A stretch of 45,244 nt of DNA from Owenweeksia hongkongensis DSM 17368. GTDB taxonomy: Bacteria > Bacteroidota > Bacteroidia > Flavobacteriales > Schleiferiaceae. The stretch covers positions 1 through 45,244 of the forward strand of contig CAMBEZ010000015.1 of assembly GCA_945865885.1 (NCBI GenBank), read 5' to 3'. The notes below the pieces were generated by a model, which saw only the letters and a program-made list of their open reading frames with translations, searched no databases and was not told the origin of the DNA. Positions within the stretch are counted from its first letter, which is position 1. The number at the start of each line of letters is the position of its first letter. A program made the translations under genes and the position numbers. Below are positions 19,840-27,784 of this stretch, piece by piece.

Positions 19840-20354
19840 AAATGAGTTCAATGTTGGATTTCGGTTCTCAAATTCATCAGGAGCGTCCCTTTCTGCGTCA
19901 GTTGGCCATGAAGCTCACGAAACACGTAGACGACGCCGAAGACTTGATTCAAGAAACCTTGTTTAAGGCGCTGAAAAATCAAGACAAATACCAACCGGAA
20001 ACAAACTTGAAGGGATGGCTCTACACCATCATGAAGAACACCTTCATCAATCAGTACCGGAAAAAGAAATTCCAGAATACCTATTCCGACGATTCGGAAA
20101 ACCAATACATCACTACCTCTATGGAGGCAAGTCGAAGCGACGAGGCTGATCATCCGGCAGAACACAGCTACGTGCTTCAGCAAATCAATACAGTGGAGAA
20201 AGCATATCTTGATGCATTCATGATGTACTTTAACGGATACAAATACGAGGAGATTTCCGACATTTTGAACATTCCCTTGGGAACGGTTAAGAGCCGTATC
20301 TTTTTGGCTCGCAAGAAAATGATGGAAAAATTAAAAGATCATCGCTACGAATGA
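19830..20354 (+). CDS. RNA polymerase ECF sigma factor
   Basis: A 174-residue sigma-70 family protein of extracytoplasmic function type. Region 2 has HVDDAEDLIQETLFKALKN and LKGWLYTIMKNTFINQYRK; region 4 has YEEISDILNIPLGTVKSRIFLARKKM. No anti-sigma gene adjoins it; instead the MerR/cobalamin regulator precedes it and crtI overlaps its end (ATGA 20351-20354). That fits a light-controlled sigma in the LitS manner. Three in-frame ATGs (19830, 19842, 19851) are possible starts; the first overlaps the right half of the inverted repeat, so 19842 is a real alternative. Confidence 0.9.
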   Translation: MLNKMSSMLDFGSQIHQERPFLRQLAMKLTKHVDDAEDLIQETLFKALKNQDKYQPETNLKGWLYTIMKNTFINQYRKKKFQNTYSDDSENQYITTSMEASRSDEADHPAEHSYVLQQINTVEKAYLDAFMMYFNGYKYEEISDILNIPLGTVKSRIFLARKKMMEKLKDHRYE

Positions 20355-21820
20355 GTCAAAAATCAGTAGTTATAGGCGGTGGTTTTGCCGGATTGAGTGC
20401 GGCATGCTATTTAGCCAAAGCTGGCCACCACGTAACGCTTTTGGAACAACACGATCAGTGGGGCGGTAGGGCTCGTCAGTACAAAGAGCAAGGATATACC
20501 TTTGACATGGGGCCCAGCTGGTACTGGATGCCGGATGTTTTTGATCGTTTTTTTGCAGACTTTGGCAAAAAAACATCCGATTACTACAAACTTCATTTAC
20601 TGGATCCCGCCTATTCGGTTTACTTCGAAGACGGAAAAGTAGAAATGCCTGCCACGGCACAGGAGACCATTGCCCTCTTTGAGCGCATGGAGATCGGTGC
20701 GGGTGCCAAGCTCCAAAAATTTCTGGACGACGGAGCCTACAAATATGAAGTCGGCATCAACGACCTTGTTCGTAAACCCGGACGTTCTTTGTTGGAGTTT
20801 GCAGACATGCGTGTTTTGAAGGGCCTATTTCAGCTTGATTTGCTGCGAAACATTAGATCGGTCATCAACCAAAACTTTAAGAACCCGCAACTCCGTCAGT
20901 TGATGGAATTCCCGGTCTTATTCTTGGGCGCTGTTCCGCAGAATACACCGGCCTTGTACTCCCTAATGAACTACGCCGATCGCGTTTTGGGGACGTGGTA
21001 TCCTGAGGGTGGAATGTACAGCGTGGTTCGGGCCATGGTTTCGCTCGCAGAAGAACTGGGTGTTACTCTGAAGTTGGAGCACGAGGTTACGGGTTTTTCT
21101 TTTGATGGAGCCAACATCACGGCCGTCAACACCAACAAAGGTTCTTTTGAAGCGAATTACGTGGTTGGCGGCGCGGATTATGCGTTTATTGATCAGCACC
21201 TGCTTCCGCCGGACAAAAGGCATTATACACCCAAGTACTGGGCCACGCGAAAAATGGCTCCCTCCAGTATTCTCTACTACCTGGGATTGGACCGGAAAAT
21301 AGATTTGCCCCACCACGCGCTCTTTTTCGATGCACATTTTGACACGCATGCGGACGCCATTTATACCAATCCCCGTTGGCCGCAGAAGCCCATGTTTTAC
21401 GTCAGTGCGGCCAGCCAAACAGATGCATCGGTGGCTCCTGAAGGCTGCGAGAATTTAGTCATCCTCATTCCTACAGCGCCCGGTTTGGAAGATACGGATG
21501 AAGTTTTGGACCGTTACTTTGATCTGGTGTCGGAACGTCTGTTGGAGCACATTGGAGTAGACATACGTCAGCACCTGGTGATGAAGAAATCCTATGCCTA
21601 CCGCGACTTTGTCAAAGACTACAATGCCCATCTGGGCAACGCCTACGGTTTGGCCAACACGCTGGATCAAACAGCCATTTTCAAACCAAAATTGAAGGCG
21701 AAAAAAGTTCGTAACTTGTACTACACCGGTCAGCTCACTACACCGGGTCCCGGTGTGCCGCCTTGCCTGATCTCGGGAGAAGTGGTAGCACACGAAATTG
21801 CCAAAGAAATCATTCGATGA
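20351..21820 (+). CDS. crtI: Phytoene desaturase CrtI
   Basis: A 489-residue FAD-dependent desaturase turning phytoene into lycopene. The N-terminal dinucleotide fold reads VVIGGGFAGLSAACYLAKAGHHVTLLE, followed by GGRARQYKEQGYTFDMGPSWYWMP. The C-terminal CrtI signature is LYYTGQLTTPGPGVPPCLISGEVVA. Length and order are typical of the bacterial CrtI family. It overlaps the sigma gene before it and crtB after it (ATGA 21817-21820), so all three are translated together. Confidence 0.95.
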   Translation: MSQKSVVIGGGFAGLSAACYLAKAGHHVTLLEQHDQWGGRARQYKEQGYTFDMGPSWYWMPDVFDRFFADFGKKTSDYYKLHLLDPAYSVYFEDGKVEMPATAQETIALFERMEIGAGAKLQKFLDDGAYKYEVGINDLVRKPGRSLLEFADMRVLKGLFQLDLLRNIRSVINQNFKNPQLRQLMEFPVLFLGAVPQNTPALYSLMNYADRVLGTWYPEGGMYSVVRAMVSLAEELGVTLKLEHEVTGFSFDGANITAVNTNKGSFEANYVVGGADYAFIDQHLLPPDKRHYTPKYWATRKMAPSSILYYLGLDRKIDLPHHALFFDAHFDTHADAIYTNPRWPQKPMFYVSAASQTDASVAPEGCENLVILIPTAPGLEDTDEVLDRYFDLVSERLLEHIGVDIRQHLVMKKSYAYRDFVKDYNAHLGNAYGLANTLDQTAIFKPKLKAKKVRNLYYTGQLTTPGPGVPPCLISGEVVAHEIAKEIIR

Positions 21821-22653
21821 AGTCCATCTACGACCAATCCTCGTTTGCGATTAGCAAATTAATTACCAAGCGGTACAGTACTTCTTTTTCCTTGGGCATT
21901 TTGGGTTTGGACCGGAAGTACCACAATCCCATTTATGCCCTCTACGGATTCGTCCGTTTGGCGGATGAGATTGTGGACACCTTCCACGGTTATCCCCAGC
22001 GTGAATTACTGGAACGCTTTAAGCAGGATACGTACCGCGCACTTGAAGAAGGCATCAGCTTGAATCCGGTTCTTCAATCTTTTCAGGAAACCGTAAATAA
22101 GTACCAGATCGACCGGACTTTGATTGATACCTTTTTGGCTTCCATGGAAATGGATCTGACGGACAGTGCACACGATCAGTCTTCTTACGAATTATACATT
22201 CTGGGCAGTGCGGAGGTAGTTGGACTCATGTGTTTGAAGGTATTTGTTGACGGCGATGATCAGCAATACGCCGCCTTGACTTATTCCGCCATGAAGTTGG
22301 GTTCCGCCTTCCAAAAAATAAATTTCTTGCGCGATTTGAGCGCAGACTTCCACACCTTGGGTCGAACGTACTTTCCCAATGTGGATCTGACGCGTTTTGA
22401 CTGGCATACCAAGCGGTCCATCGAACGCGACATTGCATTGGATTTTAGACGCGGTTACGAAGGAATACTGCAGCTTCCCAAAGGTGCTCGCTTTGGCGTT
22501 TACATAGCGTACATGTACTACTACGCCTTGTTCCAAAAAATCATGCAAAGCCCGCCGGAAGATTTGTTCCACCAAAGAATCCGCATCAACAACCCCAAGA
22601 AATACCGTTTATTCGCAAGCAGTTACGTCCGGCACAGTTTGAATTTGCTCTAG
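21817..22653 (+). CDS. crtB: Phytoene synthase CrtB
   Basis: A 278-residue squalene/phytoene synthase joining two geranylgeranyl diphosphates. The first Asp-rich motif is DEIVD at 50-54 and the second is the LRDLSAD run in KINFLRDLSADFHTLGRTYFP. STSFSLGILGLD near the N-terminus is also typical. The ATG overlapping the crtI stop gives the conserved N-terminus. The idi gene follows after four bases. Confidence 0.94.
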   Translation: MKSIYDQSSFAISKLITKRYSTSFSLGILGLDRKYHNPIYALYGFVRLADEIVDTFHGYPQRELLERFKQDTYRALEEGISLNPVLQSFQETVNKYQIDRTLIDTFLASMEMDLTDSAHDQSSYELYILGSAEVVGLMCLKVFVDGDDQQYAALTYSAMKLGSAFQKINFLRDLSADFHTLGRTYFPNVDLTRFDWHTKRSIERDIALDFRRGYEGILQLPKGARFGVYIAYMYYYALFQKIMQSPPEDLFHQRIRINNPKKYRLFASSYVRHSLNLL

Positions 22654-22657
22654 AACC

Positions 22658-23185
22658 ATGAAAGAATACGTTATCCTCGTCAACCCGACTGATCAGCCGG
22701 TGGGACGGATGGAGAAAATGGAAGCCCACGAGAAAGGGATACTTCACCGGGCCTTCTCCGTTTTTTTGTTCAACGACAAAGGGCAGACGCTCCTGCAGCA
22801 GCGTGCCTCTTCTAAATACCACAGTCCTCTACTGTGGACCAATACCTGTTGCAGCCACCAGCGCGACGGTGAATCCAACGGCCAAGCTGCATCCCGTCGT
22901 TTGCAGGAGGAATTGGGTATAGAACTGGCCGCAGATCGATTTAACGACGTTTTTTCGTTTGTATACCGAGCCGAGTTTGACAACGGTCTAACGGAGCATG
23001 AGTTGGACCACGTCTTGGTGGGGTCGCTCAATACCTATTCTGGGGGATGGAATCCGGACGAGGTAGCGAGTGTACGATGGGTTACATTAGAAGAAATCAA
23101 AAATGAAATGGACGCCCATCCAGAGCACTTCACGGTTTGGTTTCGCATCATTTTCAACGAATACGCCAATAGAATAGCGCAATGA
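22658..23185 (+). CDS. idi: Isopentenyl-diphosphate delta-isomerase, type 1
   Basis: A 175-residue Nudix-fold isomerase converting IPP to DMAPP. The active-site Cys65 lies in WTNTCCSHQ, and the metal/proton Glu pair in TEHELDH (Glu113 and Glu115). The Nudix-like helix is AASRRLQEELGI. It supplies the isoprenoid starter for the crtB/crtI pathway beside it. Its TGA overlaps the next ATG (ATGA 23182-23185). Confidence 0.95.
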   Translation: MKEYVILVNPTDQPVGRMEKMEAHEKGILHRAFSVFLFNDKGQTLLQQRASSKYHSPLLWTNTCCSHQRDGESNGQAASRRLQEELGIELAADRFNDVFSFVYRAEFDNGLTEHELDHVLVGSLNTYSGGWNPDEVASVRWVTLEEIKNEMDAHPEHFTVWFRIIFNEYANRIAQ

Positions 23186-23595
23186 AGGCAACCGTAAGCA
23201 GAAAAGCCCATTTCAATGCAGCCCATCGGCTGCACAACGCTGCATGGGATGAAGAGCGCAACAATGCCGTGTTTGGCCAGTGCAACAACCCGCATTACCA
23301 CGGCCACAACTACGAACTCATCGTTTCCGTTACGGGAAACATTGATTCAGATACCGGCTACGTGGTGGACACCAAGATGCTATCGGACCTAATCAAGAAA
23401 GAAGTAGAGTCCCGTATGGACCACCGCAATTTGAATTTAGAGGTAGCGCCCTTTACGGAGGGAATGATTCCTTCCGCCGAGAATATTGCCGTTTGCATTT
23501 GGAAGTGGTTGAAACCACACCTAAACAACGAATTTGATCTTAAGGTAACCCTTTACGAAACTCCTCGCAATTATGTCGAATACAGTGGTCAATAA
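23182..23595 (+). CDS. 6-pyruvoyl-tetrahydropterin synthase/QueD family protein (PTPS-like)
   Basis: A 137-residue T-fold protein acting on dihydroneopterin triphosphate, the FolE product. Zinc ligands are His15, His40 and His42 (HGHNY); catalytic Cys34 lies in FGQCNNPHYHGHNY. The CNNP-x-x-HGHNY form and the C-terminal LYETPRNYVEY resemble animal-type PTPS more than E. coli QueD. The reaction could therefore be 6-pyruvoyl-tetrahydropterin formation or the QueD reaction of queuosine synthesis; sequence alone does not decide. It overlaps folE by 23 bases. A queE gene lies 13 kb away. Confidence 0.85.
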   Translation: MKATVSRKAHFNAAHRLHNAAWDEERNNAVFGQCNNPHYHGHNYELIVSVTGNIDSDTGYVVDTKMLSDLIKKEVESRMDHRNLNLEVAPFTEGMIPSAENIAVCIWKWLKPHLNNEFDLKVTLYETPRNYVEYSGQ

Positions 23596-24256
23596 CGGCA
23601 ACAATCCTTCCACGGGCGAAGTGCACAACCATCGCTCTATTTATTCTTTAGCAACTCCCATGCGCGAGGATGCCTTTCTTTTGTCTGAGGACGAGAAAAT
23701 AGAGCAAATTGCAGAAAAATTTGCAGACATCATGGGTATTTTGGGTTTGGACCTGCGGGACGACAGCCTCCGTGAAACACCCAAGCGGGTGGCGAAAATG
23801 ATGGTTCTGGAACACTTTCAAGGTCTGAATCCGGCCAACAAACCGGCGGTAACACTGTTTTCAAATCCCTACCGCTACGGAGAAATGCTGGTGGAGCGGA
23901 ACATCACCTTGCATTCCACGTGCGAACACCACTTCGTACCGATTTTGGGTGTTTGCCACGTTGCGTATTTCTCAAACGGTCAAGTCATTGGCCTGTCCAA
24001 ACTCAATCGTTTGGTTCGGCATTATGCCAAGCGCCCCCAAGTACAAGAGCGTCTAACGGAGCAAATTGCTGCGGAGTTAAAGCTGACTTTGGGAACCGAA
24101 GACGTAGCGGTTTTCATAGATGCAGAACATTTGTGCGTTAAAACGCGTGGGGTGGAGGACTGCGGCAGTTCAACGGTGACTTCGCACTACAGTGGGAAGT
24201 TCCAAGACCCGCAAGTGCGCAACGAATTTCTCCACACCGTAAGCCATCGGTCATGA
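23573..24256 (+). CDS. folE: GTP cyclohydrolase I FolE
   Basis: A 227-residue type I cyclohydrolase making dihydroneopterin triphosphate from GTP. Zinc-site residues are in STCEHHFVPILG and in AEHLCVKTRGVED; GLSKLNRLVRHYAKRPQVQERLT is the family signature. The N-terminal 45 residues are poorly conserved, as is usual. It starts inside the PTPS-like gene and ends in an ATGA overlap with the photolyase gene (24253-24256). The pterin made may serve folate, a photolyase antenna pterin, or a tetrahydropterin. Confidence 0.95.
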   Translation: MSNTVVNNGNNPSTGEVHNHRSIYSLATPMREDAFLLSEDEKIEQIAEKFADIMGILGLDLRDDSLRETPKRVAKMMVLEHFQGLNPANKPAVTLFSNPYRYGEMLVERNITLHSTCEHHFVPILGVCHVAYFSNGQVIGLSKLNRLVRHYAKRPQVQERLTEQIAAELKLTLGTEDVAVFIDAEHLCVKTRGVEDCGSSTVTSHYSGKFQDPQVRNEFLHTVSHRS

Positions 24257-25560
24257 CGCTTTTTTGGTTCCGGCGCGATTTGCGTTTGGAAGACAACCAT
24301 GGATTGCTGCGAGCCCTGGAACTGGGGGAGCCGGTACAACCTATTTTTATATTTGACCAAAACATCCTAAACAGACTGAGCAGCCCAAAGGACGCGCGGG
24401 TTTCGTTCATTCACGGACGGTTGTTGTTGCTGCAGAAGCAGCTGCAGGAATGGGGTGCGGATCTATGGGTTTTTCACGGGAATCCTCTGGAAATACACCG
24501 TGATTTACTCAATCGTTTTTCAGACCTCTCAGGGTTGGTGGCCAACAGGGATTACGAACCTTATGGTTTGGAGCGCGATAGAGAGATCTACGAATGCTAC
24601 CTGGAGCGTGGTCTGACGTACACGGGCGTCAAAGATCAAGTGGTTTTTGACCGAAACGAGGTGGTCAAGGACGACGGAACGCCGTATACTGTTTTTACTC
24701 CTTACAGTAGAAAATGGAGACTTCGTTGGGAGCAACACCCTGAATTACCCGCGCGGCGCGTTGGGCCACAGGATCTATGGAACCGTCCTTCTCAAAACCA
24801 GAATCCCGTTCCTTCCTTGGAATCCATGGGATTTGAGGCGTCAGATCTACCCATTCCCGCCTCAACGCTTCAGCCCGACGTCATCAAGAGGTACCACGAA
24901 GACCGCAACCGTCCGGATCTGCCCTCCACATCTCGTTTGGGCCTTCATTTGCGTTTTGGCACGCTGGGTATTCGAACGTTACTGCACGCCGCCCATCCGC
25001 TCAGCCATACGTTCGTAACGGAATTGATTTGGCGGGATTTTTACCAGTCCATCTTGTATCATTTTCCGCAGTCGGCCCACCAAGCCATCAAACCGGCGTA
25101 CGACCGCATTGAATGGGAACGGAACGAAGAGCATTTTGCGCGTTGGTGCGCCGGGACCACGGGTTATCCACTGGTGGACGCCGGCATGCGTGAGCTGAAC
25201 GAAACCGGATTCATGCACAACCGCGTGCGCATGGTGGTTGCCAGTTTTCTGACCAAACACCTCCTTCTGGACTGGCGCTGGGGCGAACGGTACTTTGCGG
25301 AAAAATTGCTGGATTTTGATTTGGCCTCTAACGTAGGCGGGTGGCAATGGGCCAGCGGTTCCGGGTGCGATGCCGCACCTTATTTCCGGATTTTCAATCC
25401 CTCCGCTCAACTAGCCAAGTTTGACCCACAGTACGTTTACGTCAAGCAGTGGGTTTCGGAATGGGGCACTCCCAAATACCCAACACCGGTGGTGGACCAT
25501 GCATGGGCGCGTGAACGCGCGTTGGCCCGTTACAAGGCAGGTCTTAACTCTGTTTTGTAA
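24253..25560 (+). CDS. phr: Deoxyribodipyrimidine photolyase (class I type)
   Basis: A 435-residue photolyase/cryptochrome family enzyme that splits cyclobutane pyrimidine dimers with blue light. The N-terminal antenna domain starts LFWFRRDLRLEDNHGL. The FAD domain contains TGYPLVDAGMREL, MHNRVRMVVASFLTKHLLLDWRWGERYF and GGWQWASGSGCDAAPYFRIFNP. The electron-transfer Trp triad is kept (Trp288, Trp341, Trp364), as is the FAD-contact Asn360. It is the last gene of the light operon, and its 3' end overlaps the convergent gene by 31 bases. Confidence 0.94.
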   Translation: MTLFWFRRDLRLEDNHGLLRALELGEPVQPIFIFDQNILNRLSSPKDARVSFIHGRLLLLQKQLQEWGADLWVFHGNPLEIHRDLLNRFSDLSGLVANRDYEPYGLERDREIYECYLERGLTYTGVKDQVVFDRNEVVKDDGTPYTVFTPYSRKWRLRWEQHPELPARRVGPQDLWNRPSQNQNPVPSLESMGFEASDLPIPASTLQPDVIKRYHEDRNRPDLPSTSRLGLHLRFGTLGIRTLLHAAHPLSHTFVTELIWRDFYQSILYHFPQSAHQAIKPAYDRIEWERNEEHFARWCAGTTGYPLVDAGMRELNETGFMHNRVRMVVASFLTKHLLLDWRWGERYFAEKLLDFDLASNVGGWQWASGSGCDAAPYFRIFNPSAQLAKFDPQYVYVKQWVSEWGTPKYPTPVVDHAWARERALARYKAGLNSVL

Positions 25561-26951
25561 CCGAACAGACCTTTCTCTTTGATGATTTGATCTACGTACA
25601 AGGGCAAGCACTGTTCCCAGCCTTCCTCACCGGATCGAATTTTTTGCAAAACCTCCCGGCTAAAAATGTGCAGGATTGACGGGTCAAACTCTTCGATGTC
25701 CCGTATGCGTTTGTTGTGCAATAAGTAGTCAAAAATTGGTTTGAACCTGGGGTGAACCTCTGCGTCGGCCGCATGGTAGGTATGACCGTGGGCGTTCAGC
25801 ATTGGGTACACAAAAAGGATAAGATCGCGCGAGAACAAACGCCCAAAGGCCTCCAGAATACCACCGGTCAGGTTGCGGTAGTACTTTTCGTCAAACAACT
25901 CCTGCAGGTTGGGCATGCCCATGATCAATCCGCTCCGCAACGTGGAGTACTGAGCGAAGTAATCCACCAATTTATAGTACTCTTGAAACTTTGAAATCAA
26001 GACCGTCTGGCCTATGGAGCATAAAATATCGGCTCGATCCAAAAAGTCTTGTTCGTCTAAAGAGCCGTCCATCAGCAAGTTGTTCAGCGTAATTTCGAAC
26101 AAAACCACAGTTTTGGACGGGTCTACCTTTTTGCTGGCTTGGAATTGTCGCAGGCCTTTTTGGACCATGTCCATGTTGACTTTCGTGACGGGCCGGAAAG
26201 AGCCGCGCACCACTAGAATATTCTTTTTATGCAGAATTTCGGCCGGCAATAAATTGTTGCCTTCTGGCCCAAAAATAACCGCATCGGTGAATCCATTTTT
26301 CACCAGCTGCAAGGACATCAAACGGTTGTCTACTTGGGCAAAATCCGGTCCGCTGAAATTGACCAAATCCACCTCAATGGCCGTGTGGTCCACTCCTTCG
26401 TAGAGGGATGAGAGTAAACTTTTGGCGTCTTGCCAAAGGGTAAACGCGCCGTAAATCAAATTAACGCCCAAGGCGCCGATGGTTTCTTGTTGGTGCTTGG
26501 GGTCGTTTTCGTGCAGGCGCACGTGCAGGATAATTTCGTTTGCTTCTTTCTCCGGAGCCGTTTGAAACCGAATACCAATCCACCCGTGTCCCTTGAACGT
26601 TTTGGCAAAATTGATAGTGGCTACAGTGTTGGCAAACGAAAAGTAGCAACGATCGGGGGCCTTGTCCCGATCCAGTCTATTCTCCATGAGCTGGTACTCG
26701 TGGTTGATCATTTTACGCAAACGACGTTCCGTCACGTAACGACCGTCGGATTCAATGCCGTAAATGGCGTCCGAAAAGTCTTTGTCGTAGGCAGACATGG
26801 CCTTGGCAATGGTTCCCGATGCTCCTCCGGCACGAAAAAAATGACGGACGGTTTCTTGACCGGCGCCGATTTCTGCAAAAGTGCCGTAAATATTGGGATT
26901 CAGGTTTATTTTCAGCGCTTTTTGCGCGGAGGTGAGGACCATTTGTTCCAT
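25530..26951 (-). CDS. Conserved protein of unknown function, 473 residues
   Basis: A soluble protein without signal peptide or membrane segments. The opening LTSAQKALKINLNPNIYGTFAEIGAGQETVRHFFRAGGASGTIAKAMSAYDKDFSD... (about residues 6-60) is glycine-rich but is not a standard P-loop. Other strong blocks are VVRGSFRPVTKVNMDM, TVVLFEITLNNL and GGILEAFGRLFSRDLILFVYP. I recall near-identical blocks in many Bacteroidota, where relatives carry unsupported names such as nicotinate-nucleotide adenylyltransferase; I see no HxGH motif for that. The last 31 bases overlap the photolyase gene on the other strand. A TACTTTTG box lies four bases before the ATG. Confidence 0.85.
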   Translation of the reverse strand: MEQMVLTSAQKALKINLNPNIYGTFAEIGAGQETVRHFFRAGGASGTIAKAMSAYDKDFSDAIYGIESDGRYVTERRLRKMINHEYQLMENRLDRDKAPDRCYFSFANTVATINFAKTFKGHGWIGIRFQTAPEKEANEIILHVRLHENDPKHQQETIGALGVNLIYGAFTLWQDAKSLLSSLYEGVDHTAIEVDLVNFSGPDFAQVDNRLMSLQLVKNGFTDAVIFGPEGNNLLPAEILHKKNILVVRGSFRPVTKVNMDMVQKGLRQFQASKKVDPSKTVVLFEITLNNLLMDGSLDEQDFLDRADILCSIGQTVLISKFQEYYKLVDYFAQYSTLRSGLIMGMPNLQELFDEKYYRNLTGGILEAFGRLFSRDLILFVYPMLNAHGHTYHAADAEVHPRFKPIFDYLLHNKRIRDIEEFDPSILHIFSREVLQKIRSGEEGWEQCLPLYVDQIIKEKGLFGYKTELRPAL

Positions 26952-26975
26952 GCATCAAAAGTACGATTAAATTTG
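26942..26975 (+). promoter_or_regulatory. Promoter of the metallo-hydrolase gene, nearly leaderless
   Basis: TTTG (26942-26945) and TAAATTTG (26968-26975) are 22 bases apart. The -7 box ends five bases (CCCCC) before the ATG at 26981. Confidence 0.55.
26956..26963 (-). promoter_or_regulatory. -7 promoter box of the 473-residue protein gene
   Basis: The minus strand carries TACTTTTG, a perfect TAnnTTTG, four bases before the ATG at 26951. It lies between the -33 and -7 boxes of the divergent metallo-hydrolase promoter, so the two polymerases would compete for the same 30 bases. Confidence 0.5.
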
Positions 26976-26980
26976 CCCCC

Positions 26981-27754
26981 ATGTCCGCGCTATCACTGGA
27001 ATTTTTAGGCACTGGAACCTCACAAGGGGTGCCCGTTATCGGTTGTGGGTGTTCGGTGTGTACGTCGTCCAATCCAAAGGATCAAAGGTTGCGTACCTCG
27101 GCCTTGGTGCGAAGCGCAAGCTGTACCGTGGCCATTGATTGCGGGCCTGATTTCCGGCAACAAATGCTCCGGGCAGGGGTGAACCAGTTGGATGCGGTGG
27201 TTCTTACCCACGAACACATGGACCACGTCTCTGGTTTGGATGACTTGCGTGCCCTTCAATTTTTGCAAAAGCGCCCCACAGCGATTTACTGTTCTGAGCG
27301 TGTAGAAATTCGCCTTCGGCAACAATTTGCGTATGCATTCTCCGAAAAGCCCTATCCGGGAGCTCCGCAATTTGAAATACACCGAATTCAAGCGGGCGTT
27401 CCGTTTGATTTGGCAGGGGAAATCTGGATGCCCTTTGTGGTGGTACACGGAACGCTGCCGGTGTTGGCTTTCCGCATTCAATCGATGGTGTACATAACGG
27501 ACGCCAGCGCTATTCCGGAAGAAAGTTGGATCCACGTGAAAAATGCGCGCCATCTGGTTCTAAACGCACTGCGGATTGAACCCCATTACAGTCATTTTCA
27601 TCTGGAACAAGCCCTAGAAATGGCCCAAAAAGCAGGCGCCAGGAACACGTGGTTGACGCACATCAGCCACCACTTAGGCCTCCACCAAGAGGTAGACGCT
27701 CTTCTGGGCCCTGGCGTGCAATTGGCCTACGACGGACTGAAGGTTACGGAGTAA
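26981..27754 (+). CDS. Metallo-beta-lactamase-fold hydrolase, PhnP-like
   Basis: A 257-residue MBL-fold enzyme. It opens LEFLGTGTSQGVPVIGCGCSVC; the GTGTSxGVPxxGCxCxxC run with its Cys cluster is typical of PhnP and related cyclic-phosphate phosphodiesterases. The metal motif is THEHMDHVSGLDDLR, with further ligands VVHG, ITDAS and LTHISHH near the C-terminus. PhnP cleaves phosphoribosyl cyclic phosphate, but no phosphonate genes are nearby, so the substrate here is unknown. Confidence 0.87.
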   Translation: MSALSLEFLGTGTSQGVPVIGCGCSVCTSSNPKDQRLRTSALVRSASCTVAIDCGPDFRQQMLRAGVNQLDAVVLTHEHMDHVSGLDDLRALQFLQKRPTAIYCSERVEIRLRQQFAYAFSEKPYPGAPQFEIHRIQAGVPFDLAGEIWMPFVVVHGTLPVLAFRIQSMVYITDASAIPEESWIHVKNARHLVLNALRIEPHYSHFHLEQALEMAQKAGARNTWLTHISHHLGLHQEVDALLGPGVQLAYDGLKVTE

Positions 27755-27759
27755 AAGAT

Positions 27760-27776
27760 TCGACTCGAGGAGTCGA
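27760..27776. terminator. Short hairpin between convergent genes
   Basis: TCGACTC and GAGTCGA pair perfectly around a three-base loop, six bases after the metallo-hydrolase stop and eight bases before the end of the dihydroorotase-like gene. No T-tract follows on either strand, so termination is uncertain. Confidence 0.35.
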
Positions 27777-27784
27777 TGTAGTTA

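Noticed and set aside
23182-23595. Firm assignment as QueD
   Set aside because: The CNNP-HGHNY motif favours PTPS, but a queE gene in the window keeps QueD possible; left open.
27755-27784. A strong terminator between the convergent genes here
   Set aside because: A 7-bp hairpin is present but no T-tract follows, so it is listed only as a weak candidate.
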